From Hirudinaria manillensis (taxonomy: Eukaryota; Annelida; Clitellata; Hirudinida; Hirudinidae), in assembly GCA_034509925.1 (NCBI GenBank), contig CM067528.1, positions 6,926,001-6,990,000 on the forward strand: a stretch of DNA of 64,000 bases, written 5' to 3'. Both the position numbers and the translations under genes were made by a program. The notes beneath the pieces were generated by a model, which searched no databases, had not been told where the DNA came from, and saw only the letters and a list, made by a program, of their open reading frames with translations. The number at the start of each line of letters is the position of its first letter. Within the stretch, counting starts at the first letter, position 1. Of this stretch, positions 1 to 12,600 are shown one piece after another.

Positions 1-1185
1 CTTCAGTGTGTGGAAGAGATGGAAAATAAATTGATGTACAAGAAAATGGTTCGGCTGGCAGAAATTGAAAGCTCAGGAAGAAATTGGAAAATCCCAGCCT
101 TTGAGGAGAAAAGAGTACACCTTCAGGTAGAATGTCACGAAGTCGGAAGTAACCACTTCTCAAGATGATCCATAGCCCATGTGTAGACCAAAGCAGCCAT
201 GATAATTCAGGAAAGAAGGAGGGAGATGAAGATTGAAAGAATCGCTCTGGCAGTGCTACAAAGCCATCAGGGTCAATGGACAATCCAATGTTCCATCACA
301 TGGAAAAACATTTGGACAAAGTCTCCTCTTTTGGCATTTATATAATAAGATCGATCTATCCTTCGAGGTCAAAGATAGTCATTCCGACACGTGCTTTCAT
401 CATGTATGCAATCCCTTTCTAGCGGATGGTGTATATGGCGACATAATCAAGTCCTGCAAGTTGTGGTCGAGGCGGCAGAAGCGAGATATTGCCAGACAAA
501 TGCCCGAGACGTTGCGGAAACAAAATAATATAACTTAAGAATATTCTTCTTAAGAATGGGCTCAACAAAGTATTTCAATAACACTTGACCTAAAGGACGG
601 TCTTGCCGTCAATAGCCAAATATTGGACAATTACGGCAGACCTATAGGGAGAGAGACACTATTACCAGGTGATACAGAAAAGAGGCAAGACATTCTCAGG
701 GGAATAGGTCTTTCAGACAAACAAAGCAACTTGTCCAGAATATAGCCGAGACCGCAGCATCGGCTTCGCACTGGATTTGGACCACGAAGGATTGCAGGTA
801 AGCCTTCAGGCAATGCGGGACAAGTCGTTCCTGAACAATCCACCAAAACAGGGACACCATAATAAGGCCATGAAAGACACACCCCGGAGGCATTAACACC
901 AAATTGATGTAAGCGACCTTGTCGGAATTTCGGAGCCCTCGCGGATTTTACGTGAATATTGGTACAAGTACGAGTTGTTTGTCGGAAAACTGAATCTTCA
1001 GAAGGAAAGTTGGTGTAATGTTGTTGTTGTAAAAAAAAAAAACAAGCAGGGACATTCGCTTGATCACCGGATGTGGCCCAGCCTCCGAGAACGTCAGGAT
1101 TCAGGGCCAAAACACATGAAAAACTTAGAGGGGGCCGATCATCTGAAGATCTCTGCTAGAAAGTTCGTATAAAAGTTTCAAACAA
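1..1185 (+). mobile_element. Degenerate LINE 3' remnant
   Basis: Plus-strand reading, with many stops and frame changes, gives fragments typical of the region downstream of the reverse transcriptase in non-LTR retrotransposons: an ERIALAV...QGQWT...ITWKNIW stretch near 190-340 and a WRHNQVLQVV motif near 435-465. The same fragments recur at 6293-6640 and 15086-15482, so the insertion predates duplication of the vWA cluster. It lies between the vWA-0 signal exon and the left window edge, that is in intron 1 of vWA-0. It is not functional. The first 130 bases match 6293-6440 almost exactly. The part from 541 to 1185 is assigned to the same remnant only because its last 40 bases resemble 15455-15500. 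Confidence 0.6.
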
Positions 1186-1197
1186 TAACATTATGCT

Positions 1198-1905
1198 GGC
1201 TACATTAAATAATTTCATTGTGCACTTCATTAATACTACAAATGAATATAAACAATATAATTAGCAATTAGAAATTATATCAAAACACTCAAATTCGCTA
1301 ACCGTTCGAGGACTTCAACCGAAAAATTAATAAAAATGGAAGGATCCAAAACATGTTTTAATATTTTCATAAATAATTTGTGAACATACACTTGAGGTAA
1401 GAAAATAGATTAAATCGGAGTTACAACTTCATTAAGTTTCCATTTAATGAAATGAAATTTTGAAAAAATATTTAGTTTAATGATGTAAATGTTGGGCCGG
1501 CTGTTAATCCAAATAATGCTGACGTCAGCACTAAAAATATTAGGTTTTAGAAAAAATACATTTTTTAAATTATTATTCCCAAAACACCTTGAATTTATCT
1601 ATTTTAATCTTAATTACAGATACAATTTCATTTTATTTGATAATTTCATTTTCTCACATTTGTCTAAAATAAATAAAACGAAAGATAACTAAAGTTTAAA
1701 AAAACTTAAAACCTTGATTCATTTTTGAAAGGAAAGTCGATTTTAAATTTCTGAAACTTTGAAACGCAAGTAGAAGATTTAAAAACAATTGAATTGGAGG
1801 TTTTTTAATTTCCCTTATCTCTGTTTGGCCCTGTTCTAAATTTTGGCACGGGTTTTTTTATTATGACAGTTTCACGGTTAAGAATTGATGGCTGTAATTA
1901 TTGAA
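1198..1905 (-). repeat. vWA-family 5' block, copy of vWA-0
   Basis: About 700 bp conserved in four places (also 15505-16228, 26950-27645 and 41790-42475), each upstream of a vWA-family gene read on the minus strand. The block contains the signal-peptide exon and the sequence immediately 5' of it, so it probably also carries the promoter and 5' UTR, although no TATA or initiator can be defended. This copy serves a gene whose remaining exons lie left of the window. Confidence 0.7.
1303..1354 (-). CDS. vWA-0 signal-peptide exon (rest of gene outside window)
   Basis: Minus-strand ATG at 1354-1352 opens 17 codons reading MFWILPFLLIFRLKSSN and ends in phase 1 at a GT (1302-1301). The short hydrophobic run ILPFLLIF behind the start suits a signal peptide. 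The same 52 bases occur, essentially unchanged, as exon 1 of vWA-2, vWA-3 and vWA-4, where the phase-1 end fits the first vWA exon. Here only this exon is visible; downstream exons would be at negative coordinates, beyond the LINE remnant at 1-1185. The exon is inferred from phase agreement and conservation, not from transcript data. Confidence 0.55.
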
Positions 1906-1911
1906 AAAACG

Positions 1912-2010
1912 ACAGATTGCCAGACGAGAAGTTGCGGAAACAAAAAGAATATTCTTCTTAAGAAATGGAAAGTTAAGCTTTTCTTTCATTACTAACTGAA
2001 TCGATAAACT
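1912..2010 (+). mobile_element. Second small LINE scrap
   Basis: About 100 bp matching the end of the LINE remnant at 6293-6640 (GTTGCGGAAACAAAAAGAAT region). It sits between the last exon of vWA-1 and the 5' block of vWA-0. Together with the remnant at 1-1185 it brackets the 5' block, which matters for how vWA-1 lost its own block (see findings). Confidence 0.55.
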
Positions 2011-2055
2011 GCACACGAGTTATTATTATTTAACAAAGGAAATTTAGATAAGTAC

Positions 2056-2353
2056 TGTTGGATCCCTGATCCAGATAATTGAAGAATAATTAAAATTATA
2101 TTGCTGATTAATTAATTTAGTAATTAATTAAATTGAGTGGCAATATAATTTGAGAATTAATTTATTGGTACTATTCAGAGTCTTTGGTTATGAATCTAGA
2201 CAAATAGATTTATCTCGAAAAGCAGAGCGAGAGTTAGAGAAACAGCAGATTTCAAGACTTAGACATTTGAGCATTGTACATATTCCAAGCCATCTGAACA
2301 CTTTCAATAAACCTGACCTTCTATAATTAGTTTGAGGACCCCGGGTTATCACA
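2056..2353 (+). mobile_element. Solo LTR, family A (298 bp)
   Basis: Begins TGTTGGATCC and ends GGGTTATCACA (TG...CA termini). It is flanked by a 4-bp duplication GTAC (2052-2055 and 2354-2357). The sister copy at about 6680 reads AGTACGTTGG without the insert, so the empty site is seen directly. A second member lies at 19823-20106 and a distant relative at 17698-17920. No internal coding region remains, as expected after LTR-LTR recombination; a small terminal-repeat element is the alternative. Confidence 0.75.
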
Positions 2354-2365
2354 GTACGTTGGTCT

Positions 2366-5300
2366 TTATTTAATGTTAACCAAGCATATTGTGACTTTTA
2401 AATTGATTATGCAAGAGCTTGAATTTTTGTAGGCGATGTTATATGATCTTTTGAATTGGGCATTTATTATTTGAAATATAATTATATATAATAAAATTAC
2501 ATGAACACATATAAACTGAAAGTATGTCTCACTTGTTACTGATGTTTTTGTTGTTGATGTCGCTGTTGGTATATGAGATGATATTTCAGTGGAATTAGAG
2601 GTTTCATGCCCTTTGAAAACCAACGAACAGTTTATTCACTGAATACATTTTGTAACACATACATGCAGCACCTTAATGAATACTTATTAATTATGTCTTG
2701 ATGTTGGGGAATGAGATAATGTGGGGTAAATATCAAATATCTCATTCAATGTCGCAAATATTTTAAGTGGCATATGATTTCTTTAATTTCAACTCCAAGG
2801 ATGAAATGTTAGTGGGGTTTTTCATTTTGCCCACTTCCTACTACACTTCCCCAGACGTTTATCACAACATTTAATTTAAAAATAATCATGCATTGCGTAT
2901 TATGCATATGTATTATGTAAAGCAATTTTAGCAGAAAGTGCCATAATTTGACAGAATCACTATCGACTATTATTAATGCTAACACTCATTCATCCTGTTA
3001 ATAGCTCTCTGGAGCAAACCAAGTACACATTACAGATATTTATGGGGAAGCGGGAAGCATTTTTCCTTTAATGTAGTATAAAGACTTACGTACCAACATA
3101 CATATTTGACAACATATACACAGGGTTCATCCAAAATATATATGATATGATATACATATAAGATGTATATACAGCTATAAACATATATAACTATTATGCC
3201 TTAACTTTGATTTCCTGACTTAACGTGGATTAACTTTGTCTATGTTCAAAAAAAGTAGAGATGAAATTCAAACCAATTTTGCAGTTGATTGTTGAGTTTT
3301 GAATTAATAAATTTATTATTATTATTATTAAATATTAAATGCATTCATACTTGTCGAGATTTCCGCGGTTATATCATTCGGCATATCGCCTTGAAATAAG
3401 AAAATAAATGGCATTCAGATTTTCAGACATTCGAAATAACATTGCAGATTAACAAAAATGTCGCTGCCGTTTATAATGCAACACCTATTTTTGCAGGAAT
3501 TTTTAAATACTTTGCAGATCCTAAGAATTTATTTCTGGTTATCATTTTAATTTTTAGCTTTTATAACGTTTTTTTATTTAGTTATTTCCAGGTTAACCTG
3601 TATAAAGAGATTAATCAGATGTAAGAGCAAGGAATATTTGAGTTTATTTAATCGTGCTTTATGTGTTGTAATTAAGTCTCGTTTGTGTGAATAAAGACGT
3701 ATATATTATTATAAATGTTGAGTACTATCATCTTTAAAAATGTCACGGATCCGTACTGGAGGTAAGGGAGAGGCAGCAATGTAGACTATGCCATAAATAT
3801 TTGTCACTATTTCTGGCTTACTTTATTTATTTGTGATTGATGATTCCAAGAAAGTAAATAAAACAATGAAATAAATCATCACCTAGGGTGTAGTCCACAG
3901 GCAAGCAATAGAGACTTTCTAGTTTTTCTCTTCTTAATGCTTGGAGCAGAATTTTTTGGTTAAATTTTAAGAAGTAGTTTTCATTTCTCTGTCAAAGTAG
4001 AAATAGAAAATTCGTTTGGTATTAATTTAAAGTCATCTTTCAAATTTTCTTAAAAGCAGAAGTATATTACTTTCTGAGGCTCAGAGGACAACTTTTTCAA
4101 AACCTCTTCTTGAATATTCGTTCCCGTGCCAACAGCATATATCTGTACATTTTGTCTTTCGATCATATACATCAACATCTGAATCAATCCCCAATCATAT
4201 TTCTGATATCGAAATTTCGTATTAAAATGACTCTTTATTTAAAGATAATTAATTTAATAAATTAATGGAAATGATTTGTTCGAATGAAATTACAACCTTT
4301 TCGTTAGTGCTTGTGAAAATAACGATGGCAGATCGTGCTTTTGGTGGACGATAGCCATTTCTAAATACCAAATTCAATATTAAACCCAACGTATTGGTGA
4401 TATTTTGAGGAGACCAGAAATAATCTTTAATGGAGTCGTTTAGTTTTTCCTCAATATGGTCCATGCTTTTTAATAATTTAAGAGATTAAATAATTTTTAT
4501 TTTCAACTTTCAGTAATTCCAAGTTTCAGTAGTTCCTTATAACTAATATTTTATTAGTTTTTCATTAAAACGTTTAATTTTCTGCCATGCAAAGCAGAAG
4601 TATTGTGTAGAGTTATTATTGAATGGGAATTATTCAAATCTAAGAAAATCATTCGTTTTATGTAGAGGAAAGTGGAGGAATGCGGGATTACCTAACAAAA
4701 GTCTCCATTAACCCTCAATCGAGCGCAACTGACAGTTTAGTATACTAATGTAAATTGTTTGTTGTATCATAGCGGAGGTTCATTATTACTAAGCTATTTC
4801 AGTACTTATTATTATTTTATATTCAGTACCTATTTTTTTTGCATTCAGTGCTTATTATTTCAATAGTTTAAAATCAATTTTTGAACGAGTCACTGGCCTT
4901 TAAAATCAATTTTTGAACGAGTCACTGGCCTTTAAAATCAATTTTTGAACGAGTCACTGGCCTTTAAAATCAATTTTTGAACGAGTCACTGGCCTTTGTT
5001 TCTATTAGCCTCACATTCAAAATTTTTCCATTAGTTTTAGTAATAAATATAGATAATTCGTTATTTCCATCGTAATAATCTGATGATGTGGCAGTCATTG
5101 TTCCTGTTCATATTACGCCAGAAGGAGGTATATTTCCATAGAAATAAATGCATTATTGTGTGACGCTCAAGTCTTATTACGCATAATACGGATTACAGTA
5201 TATAGAATTTAATATAATCAAACCTTATTTGCGAAGAAAGGCTGAATCTAAATTATGCTTTACATAATGTTTTATGAGTAAATGTGAACATGGCCTATTT

Positions 5301-6019
5301 GTTCACGTTCTGGCACTCTGCAGGTGTGCCCATTTTCGATAATCATCACACGTAATTCAAGTTTCACCATCCTGATTTCTGAGAAAATAGAGAAGAGGCC
5401 ACGGCAAAAAATGCATGTTCCATCAATTTCCTCTGCTATGATTTCTGATTTTTTTCGTGGTTCGCGTTGATCAGGATCCTCTTCAATTTATGACGGTTTT
5501 CTTTAAACGTCTCTAAAGGTCAATTTTTTCCATTTTGAGAAACATCTTGCTCGAAGCGCGTTTTCTCAATCCTCATTTGCATTTTTGCTTTAAGCTTCAC
5601 ACAATGTTTTAGTTTTGGACGGCTTCTGCAGATACATTTGATTCTTTTCCTCTACTTCTGGATCGATCATCCAAGCGAAAGAGAGACATAGATAAGCGTA
5701 ACAAAGTTTGCTAATCAAATGTTTTATAATGCCGTCCTTAACAAATTATCTGGGATACCAATATTATTCCACTTTCCCCCACTCCCCAACTTCATTCCCA
5801 AGCGAGTGATAATCACTCACGTATAAAATTTAAGAACTTGTCTCATGTGGTATCCTGAACTTATGACAGCAAATGGATTGGAATAATCAGTCAAGTTATC
5901 GGCTGCTTGAAATGCTTTTGCAAAATTAATTTGTTTCAAGAACTCTTTACAAACAACCTTTTCATCACAAACATATTCATCGTAAACAAAAATTGTTTTC
6001 ATGATCCTGCTGCATGAGG
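2366..6019 (-). CDS. vWA-1: vWA-like membrane protein, 5' exon missing
   Basis: Exons read on the minus strand: 6019-5821, 4465-4297, 4202-4071, 3988-3883 and 2610-2366. Phases (1-2, 2-0, 0-0, 0-1, 1-stop) match its paralogues and all joints are GT-AG. The first four exons form a vWA-like fold: first strand around IFVYDEYV, helix region NITNTLGLILNLVF, strand AIVIFTST, strand QIYAVGTGT followed by SSEP, and a closing LYC. The MIDAS DxSxS is replaced by DEYVC and the later Asp is absent, so metal-dependent ligand binding is unlikely. The last exon encodes a Ser/Thr-rich stalk, a hydrophobic span (about 20 residues beginning YFQFICVHV) and a short tail. No signal exon lies upstream: the sequence between 6019 and vWA-2's last exon holds a LINE remnant instead. 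The gene may be silent, may use another 5' exon, or may be a pseudogene with an open frame. Confidence 0.6.
4868..4996 (+). repeat. 32-bp tandem repeat, 4 units
   Basis: Unit of 32 bp containing AACGAGTCACTGGCC repeated four times with exact period (first bases of GAGTCACTGG at 4887, 4919, 4951 and 4983). It lies in the intron between vWA exons 1 and 2 of vWA-1. vWA-2 has a single diverged unit at about 14090-14130, so the array expanded after the gene duplication. Confidence 0.9.
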
Positions 6020-6292
6020 CTGAAGGGAATTAATTGGGGAGATATCATCTAATTAATTAATATTAATAAGAAACAATTACGTTCCGATTTAATATATCAG
6101 TTTGACCTTTATGGCGATAATCATTGACTCGTTTATGTTTTGATCAATAAAATTTATAAAATTTATCTTATGAAATGCACGTATATTGATATTTGATTGA
6201 AACGCTGGGACGATATCATGGCAGATTAAAAGTCTGGATTCTGAAGTTCGTTTTGTTACGGGCTGTGGCCGCTAACCACCTATGAAATATGC

Positions 6293-6640
6293 CTTCAGTG
6301 TGTGGAAGAGATGGAAAATAAATTGATGTACAAGAAAATGGTTCGGCTGGCAGAAATTGAAAGCTCAGGAAGAAATTGGAAAATCCCAGCCTTTGAGGAG
6401 AAAAGAGTACACCTTCAGGTAGAATGTCACGAAGTCCGACACGTGCTTTCATCATGTATGCAAGCCCTTTCTCGCGAATGGTTTATATGGCGACATAATC
6501 AAGTCCTACAAGTTGTGGACGAGGCGGCAAAAGCGACATATTATCAGGCAAATGCCCGAGATGTTGCGGAAACAAAAAGAATATTCTTCTTAAGAAATGG
6601 AAAGTTAAGCTCTTCTTTCATTACTAACTGAATCGATAAA
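6293..6640 (+). mobile_element. LINE remnant at the vWA-1/vWA-2 junction
   Basis: The left part (6293-6440) matches 1-135 and the right part (about 6560-6690) matches 1912-2055 more closely than the internal remnant at 480-545. The plus strand keeps one open frame with the WRHNQVLQVV signature of the region after a LINE reverse transcriptase. The structure is best explained as a fusion of two LINE copies that once flanked a vWA 5' block. Confidence 0.6.
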
Positions 6641-6695
6641 CTGCAAACGAGCGATTATTATTTAACAAAGGAAATTTAGATGAGTACGTTGGTCT

Positions 6696-9600
6696 TTATT
6701 TAATGTTAACCAAGCATATTGTGACTTTTAAATTGATTATGCAAGAGCTTGAATTTTTGTAGGCGATGTTTTCATTATATATTCTTTTGATTTGGGCATT
6801 TATTATTTGAAATATAATTATATATAATAAAATTACATGAACAATTATAAACTGAAAGTATGTCTCACTTGTTACTGATGTTTTTGTTGTTGATGTCGCT
6901 GTTGGTATTTGAGTTGATATTTCAGTGGAATTAGAAGTTTCATGCCCTTTGAAAACCAACGAACAGTTTATTCACTGAATACATTTTGTAACACATACAT
7001 GCAGCACTTTAATGAATACTTATTAATTATGTCTTGATGTAGGGAAATAGATAATGTGGGGTAAATATCAAATATCTCATTTAATGTCGCACATATTTTA
7101 AGTGGTATATGATTTCTTTAATTTCAACTCCAAGGATGAAATGTTAGTGGGGTTTTTCATTTTCCCCACTTCCCCAGACGTTTACAGCTTGTGCACAACA
7201 TTTAATTTCTAAATAATCATGCATTGCGTATTATGCATATGTATTATGTAAAGCAATTTTAGAAAAAATTGTCACAACATTACAGAGATTTATGGGGAAC
7301 CAGGAAGCATTTTTCCTTTAATGTAGTACAAAGACTTATTTCTTAGAGGGTAAGCAAAACTCTACTAAAAATGTTCAAATCTGTACCATCATTTTTTTCA
7401 TTATGTAACAAATTTGGATTTGAAAGGGTTATCTTCCAGCCCCTCTAAACACGGCAAGATCAACTAAATTTTTTTTAGAGAAAAGGAATTTGGAGGTACT
7501 CAAGTGGTATCTCGCCCCCGGACTTGAACAGCATCAAAAACGTGTGAGAGTTGTTTGCCATGAAAATATATTGATATATATAATATAATGGCAAGCAATA
7601 TTCCATCATTCAAGAGCTGAAAAACTCTTTGGAAAAGGCCTAGAGAGAGCTGGACGAAGACAGCCTAAAGCCTTTCCTAGATTCATTATGAAGAAATGAG
7701 TCATAACTCATTGTTGACTTTCGTATAAATCACTTTAATAATTTAAATCTAATAAATTTGAAAATTTATGCTCAACAGTATTCTTCGTTGATGTGTGCAA
7801 TTTCGGGGATTTCCAGTGTTTTGCTAAATTATCACAAAATATCTATTTCTGCACAATAAATTTGACAATTCTGTAAATGTAACGTATTTTAATATATCCC
7901 ATAAAAAGGGTTTACAAAATTCCACTACTTGGAATGATGACGTCAAATTATGCACCTGTCCTAAATATGACGCGCACTGAATAGTTTTACGGACCAACAT
8001 ACATTTTTGACAACATATACATAGGATTCATCCAAAATATATATGATATGATATACATATAAGATGTATATACAGCTATAAACATATATAACTATTATGC
8101 CTTAACTTTGATTTCCTGACTTAACGTGGATTAACTTTGTCTATGTTCAAAAAAAGTAGAGATGAAATTCAAACCAATTTTGCAGTTGATTGTTGAGTTT
8201 TGAATTAATCAATTTATTATTATTATTATTAAATATTAAATGTATTCATACTTGTCGAGACTTCCGCGGTTATATCATTCGGCATATCGCCTTGAAATAA
8301 GAAAAAAAATGGCATTCAGATTTTCAGACATTCGAAATAACATTGCAGATTAACAAAAATGTCGCTGCCGTTTATAATGCAATACCTATTTTTGCAGGAA
8401 TATTTAAATACTTTGCAGATCCCTAAGAATTTATTTCTGGTTATCATTTTAATTTTTAGCTGTTATAACGTTTTTTTTTATTTAGTTATTTCCAGGTTAA
8501 CCTGTATAAAGAGATTAATCAGATGTAAGAGCAAGGAATATTTGAGTTTATTGAATCGTGGTCATCCGTTACAATAGTGACCTTAAGTTACCTCCCCTTT
8601 TATTGGGATTACCGATAATTCATTGTTGGTTGTGATGAAATATCGTCCATTGATCAAATAAATTATTTGAATGGAACAGGTCCACCCGTTCGAATTTAAA
8701 GCTGTTCCCGGTTTTCTGCAATACCGAGTCATAACAACAATTCAACAATTGCAGTAAATAACGACAGGCAGCTGAGGAGAAATAACCTGGTTCTGTTTAA
8801 TCTGAATGAGAATGAGGCCAATTCAAAAGCTAAAGACAAGGAAGAAGTGCTGAGGATCATCAAGGAGATTACAGACAACAGCATGGACAAAGAAATTAGG
8901 GATTGCTTTAGATTAGGCAAGAGAGGAGAAGCTACAAAACCAAGACCACTGTTGATTAAATTAGATAATCTCTTCAGCAGAAATTTGATCCTGGATTCTG
9001 CATTTAAATTAAGAAAAAGTGAATCTTTCAAGAAAGTCATAATATCTCATGATCTGTCCAAAGGTGACAGGGACGAGAGAAATAAATTACTGGAAGAAAA
9101 GAAAAAAGAAATCACAGCTAGAGACGATGTTTCCAAATGGAATTTTGTTGTTAGAGGTCAGCCTGGAGAATTTCATGTGGTTGCATATAGGAAGCAAAAT
9201 TTTTAGATGTGAAAGGTTCAAAAAGAAACAAAACAGTCAAGGATATCTCAGTATTTTATAGCAATGTTGACTCCCTGCCCAATAAATTTTCTGAACTCAA
9301 GATTTATGTAAATACGTTGGAAGTGGTTCCAGAATTGATAATCTTGACCGAGATCAATCCAAAAAATTTCAAGTATTCTTGTCAATTGTCAGAGTTCCAG
9401 TTGACGGGTTATCAAATGGCTTCGTCAGGTTTTGCAGCAAAGGGTAAAAGAGGTATACTGCTTTATTATAAAGAAAGTTTGTCTATGTCTGAAGTTAGTT
9501 TTGACTCTGCATTTGAGGAATTTTTGTGCTTGAAGTTGTTTATCTCCGGTTCCATTGTAAATATCCTGGTTGTGTACAGAAGTCCTAACTGTGCATTGAA

Positions 9601-12600
9601 AAATAATGACAATTTTATTTTGCTGATTAAGGATTTCTTTCTGCAAAAGGGAGATCATCTGTTGATGGGTGATTTCAATTTGCCGCAAATCAACTGGATT
9701 AATTACTCATGCGCCGGGAGTGAAGATAGCATCGAGAGCATATTTTTGGAATTCATTAGGGACAAACATTTGATACAACACGTGATTGAACCTACAAGAA
9801 GAAGAATAAAAGAGACTCCTCATATCTTAGATTTAGTTATAACAGATAAAGAACTGATATATGACGTAAGACACAGACCTCCCCTAGGAAACAGTGATCA
9901 TGATGTCATAACATTCGGGACTTTTATCAAGCATGCAACCGCAGAAGATGTCCGAAAAAAATTTTGTTTTGAACTAGGCAATTACGAAGAAATGAAATCA
10001 TCTTTGAGGGAGATTTTCGAGAGGCTGCCGACGTCGGAGGATTCATTGGTCACAGATTGGTGTTTCTTTCGAGATTCATTGGTGTCGTCAGCTCAGCAAT
10101 ATGTGCCCTTGAAAACAGAAAGAAAAAAGTTCAGATTTAAAATGACAGAGGAGCTGAAAAACTTGATCAAGAAGAAACATCAGCTATGGAGAAAGTTATA
10201 CAGACATGGAGAAGATGTTAAAACTGATTTTAACCAGGTGAGAGAAAAGGTGAGGGTACTCTCTAGGAACTTGATTGTTGAAAGTCAGAATCGCATCGCA
10301 ATGGAGTGCAGAAAAAATCCCAAATTATTCTGGAGTTATGTTAATAAGAGAACATCAAGTAGAAGCAAAATTGCCACTCTGGTTGAAGATGGTAGAGAGA
10401 TCACTGGAGACAAGGAAAAAGCAGATTTATTTGCAAAGTTTTTTTCTTCGGTGTACGAGTCTGAGGAACAGCATCAAATAAATGAAGTTTTCCAACCAAA
10501 AGTTCCAGCAGAGGGAATGGCCAAGCTTAAAGTTGATACTTTTATGGTAGCAAAAAAGTTAAGCCACTTGAACATATACAAATCAGCAGGCCCTGACGGT
10601 GTTCATACCAGAATTTTGAGGGAAACTAGATATGAGATTGCAGAATATTTGTGTAAAATCTTTGGGGGGTCTCTGGATACTGCCACAGTTTTTGAAGACT
10701 GGAAGATCAGTAACATAGTCCCCCTACACAAGAAGGGGTACAAAAATGATGTAAGAAATTATAGACCAATCGCCTTGACCTCAATTTGTTGTAAAATTCT
10801 AGAGTCCCTCATCAAGGATCACTTAATGGATTACTTTCTGAGTAATGGGTTGTTCTGTCCGGGCCAGTTTGGTTTCATTCCGGGCCGATCAACTACATTG
10901 CAGTTACTAAGATTTTTGGATGTTGTTACTGAAGCTGTTGATAAGGGCACTGAAATAGATGTAGTGTACACTGATTTGGAGAAGGCCTTTGACAAAATAT
11001 CACATTGCAAGTTGTTGTTCAAATTGGAAAGATATGGAGTTCACCCGGCTTTGATTCAGTGGATTAAAAATTATTTAACACAGAGATCATTTAGGGTTGT
11101 GGTGAATGGAGCTTCCTCTGAACTATACCCAGTTACCAGTGGTGTGCCGCAGGGCAGTGTCCTGGGGCCAGTTCTCTTTATCATTTACATTAATGACATA
11201 TACAATGTCTGTAGCAACATCTTTTTGTTTGCAGACGATGCTAAAATTTATAAAATGCTGGGACCAGGAGACAGTTATCTATTGCAAAATGATATAAGCA
11301 GGGTCATCAATTGGTATAATGTGTGGGGCATGAAAGTCAACTGGGATAAATGCTGCTGTATGAAATTTGGAACTCACCAGGCAGATTACGAGTACACAGT
11401 AACAGACACAGAGGGAACTCTTCACTTGATACCCAAGGTAGACAAAATATCAGATCTTGGAATCATCTTGGACTCGAAACTGGGATTTAAGGAGCATATT
11501 TTGCAGAGAGTCAATAGGGCTAACCAGATGTTGGGAGTCATTTATAGAAACTTCAAGCATCTGTCAGAAGATGCTTTGGTTTCAGTATACAAGGCCCTAG
11601 TGAGATCACATCTGGAATATGCTGTGCAGGTATGGAATCCATACAGAAAGGGCCTGGTGGATACTTTAGAAAGTGTGCAGCATAGATTCACCCATATGTG
11701 CAAATCATGCAAAGACTTAGAATATACTTATAGATTAAAAATTTTGAAACTGCCCTCCCTGGTGTACAGACGAAAAAGGGCTGATTTGATATTGATGTTC
11801 AATATCATCAGAGGAACTGCACCAGAATTCCTATGCCCTAGGCTTATGTTTTGCCCAGAGGAGAGAACGAGGGGCCATGATTGGAAACTATCAACAAACA
11901 TTGCTCACAGGGATTTGAGGAAGTTTTTTTTCAGCAATAGAGTTGTCCAAGAGTGGAATGATCTTCCTCGGTCGGTTGTCGGTGCTCCAAACCTGGACAT
12001 CTTCAAAATGTTATTGGATGATTTTTTTGGGGATTGTAAATATTTGATGTGACTGGTTGTTTTATTGTTTGTTTGATATGTAGAGGGTTTTGCTTTTTGT
12101 TTACTTAAGTAATTTGTGTTAGGCGAGGGGTTCGCCCGTGCCTTTATGTGATAATATAATAACCGGGTAGCTTGGTCCATTCCATACAACAAATTACGTT
12201 GTCCAAGGTGGACAAGGCATCCAACTAATTAAACTGAGAAAACACTTTTGATGACATTTGCGTGGTCGTTTCAAAGTTTGATTATATACTTAACGTTGGA
12301 TTGTTATTGCAATAAGATATATTTGTAAAAGTATTCATAACTTATTAATATAAAATTAAGTAAGTTTTTTGTGCGCGGACTATTTGTCGGGTTTGCATAA
12401 AGCAGGATCTCTAGTAAGGATGTCATAACAAAATTTATATATTGATAATATAGGCATAGGATTCCGCCGATATTCTCAACTTGAAGAATTTGATTTTTAC
12501 CGTTATTTATTCTAAACCGTGTCCACTGATTGTTAATTGAACAAGTAATAAATAACGTGACAACTGTAATTTTAAATATATGTCTTGCACCTCCACCTTT

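Noticed and set aside
631-1110. 159-codon open frame on the minus strand
   Set aside because: It is antisense to a LINE remnant, lacks splice or domain support and is not preserved in the related copies.
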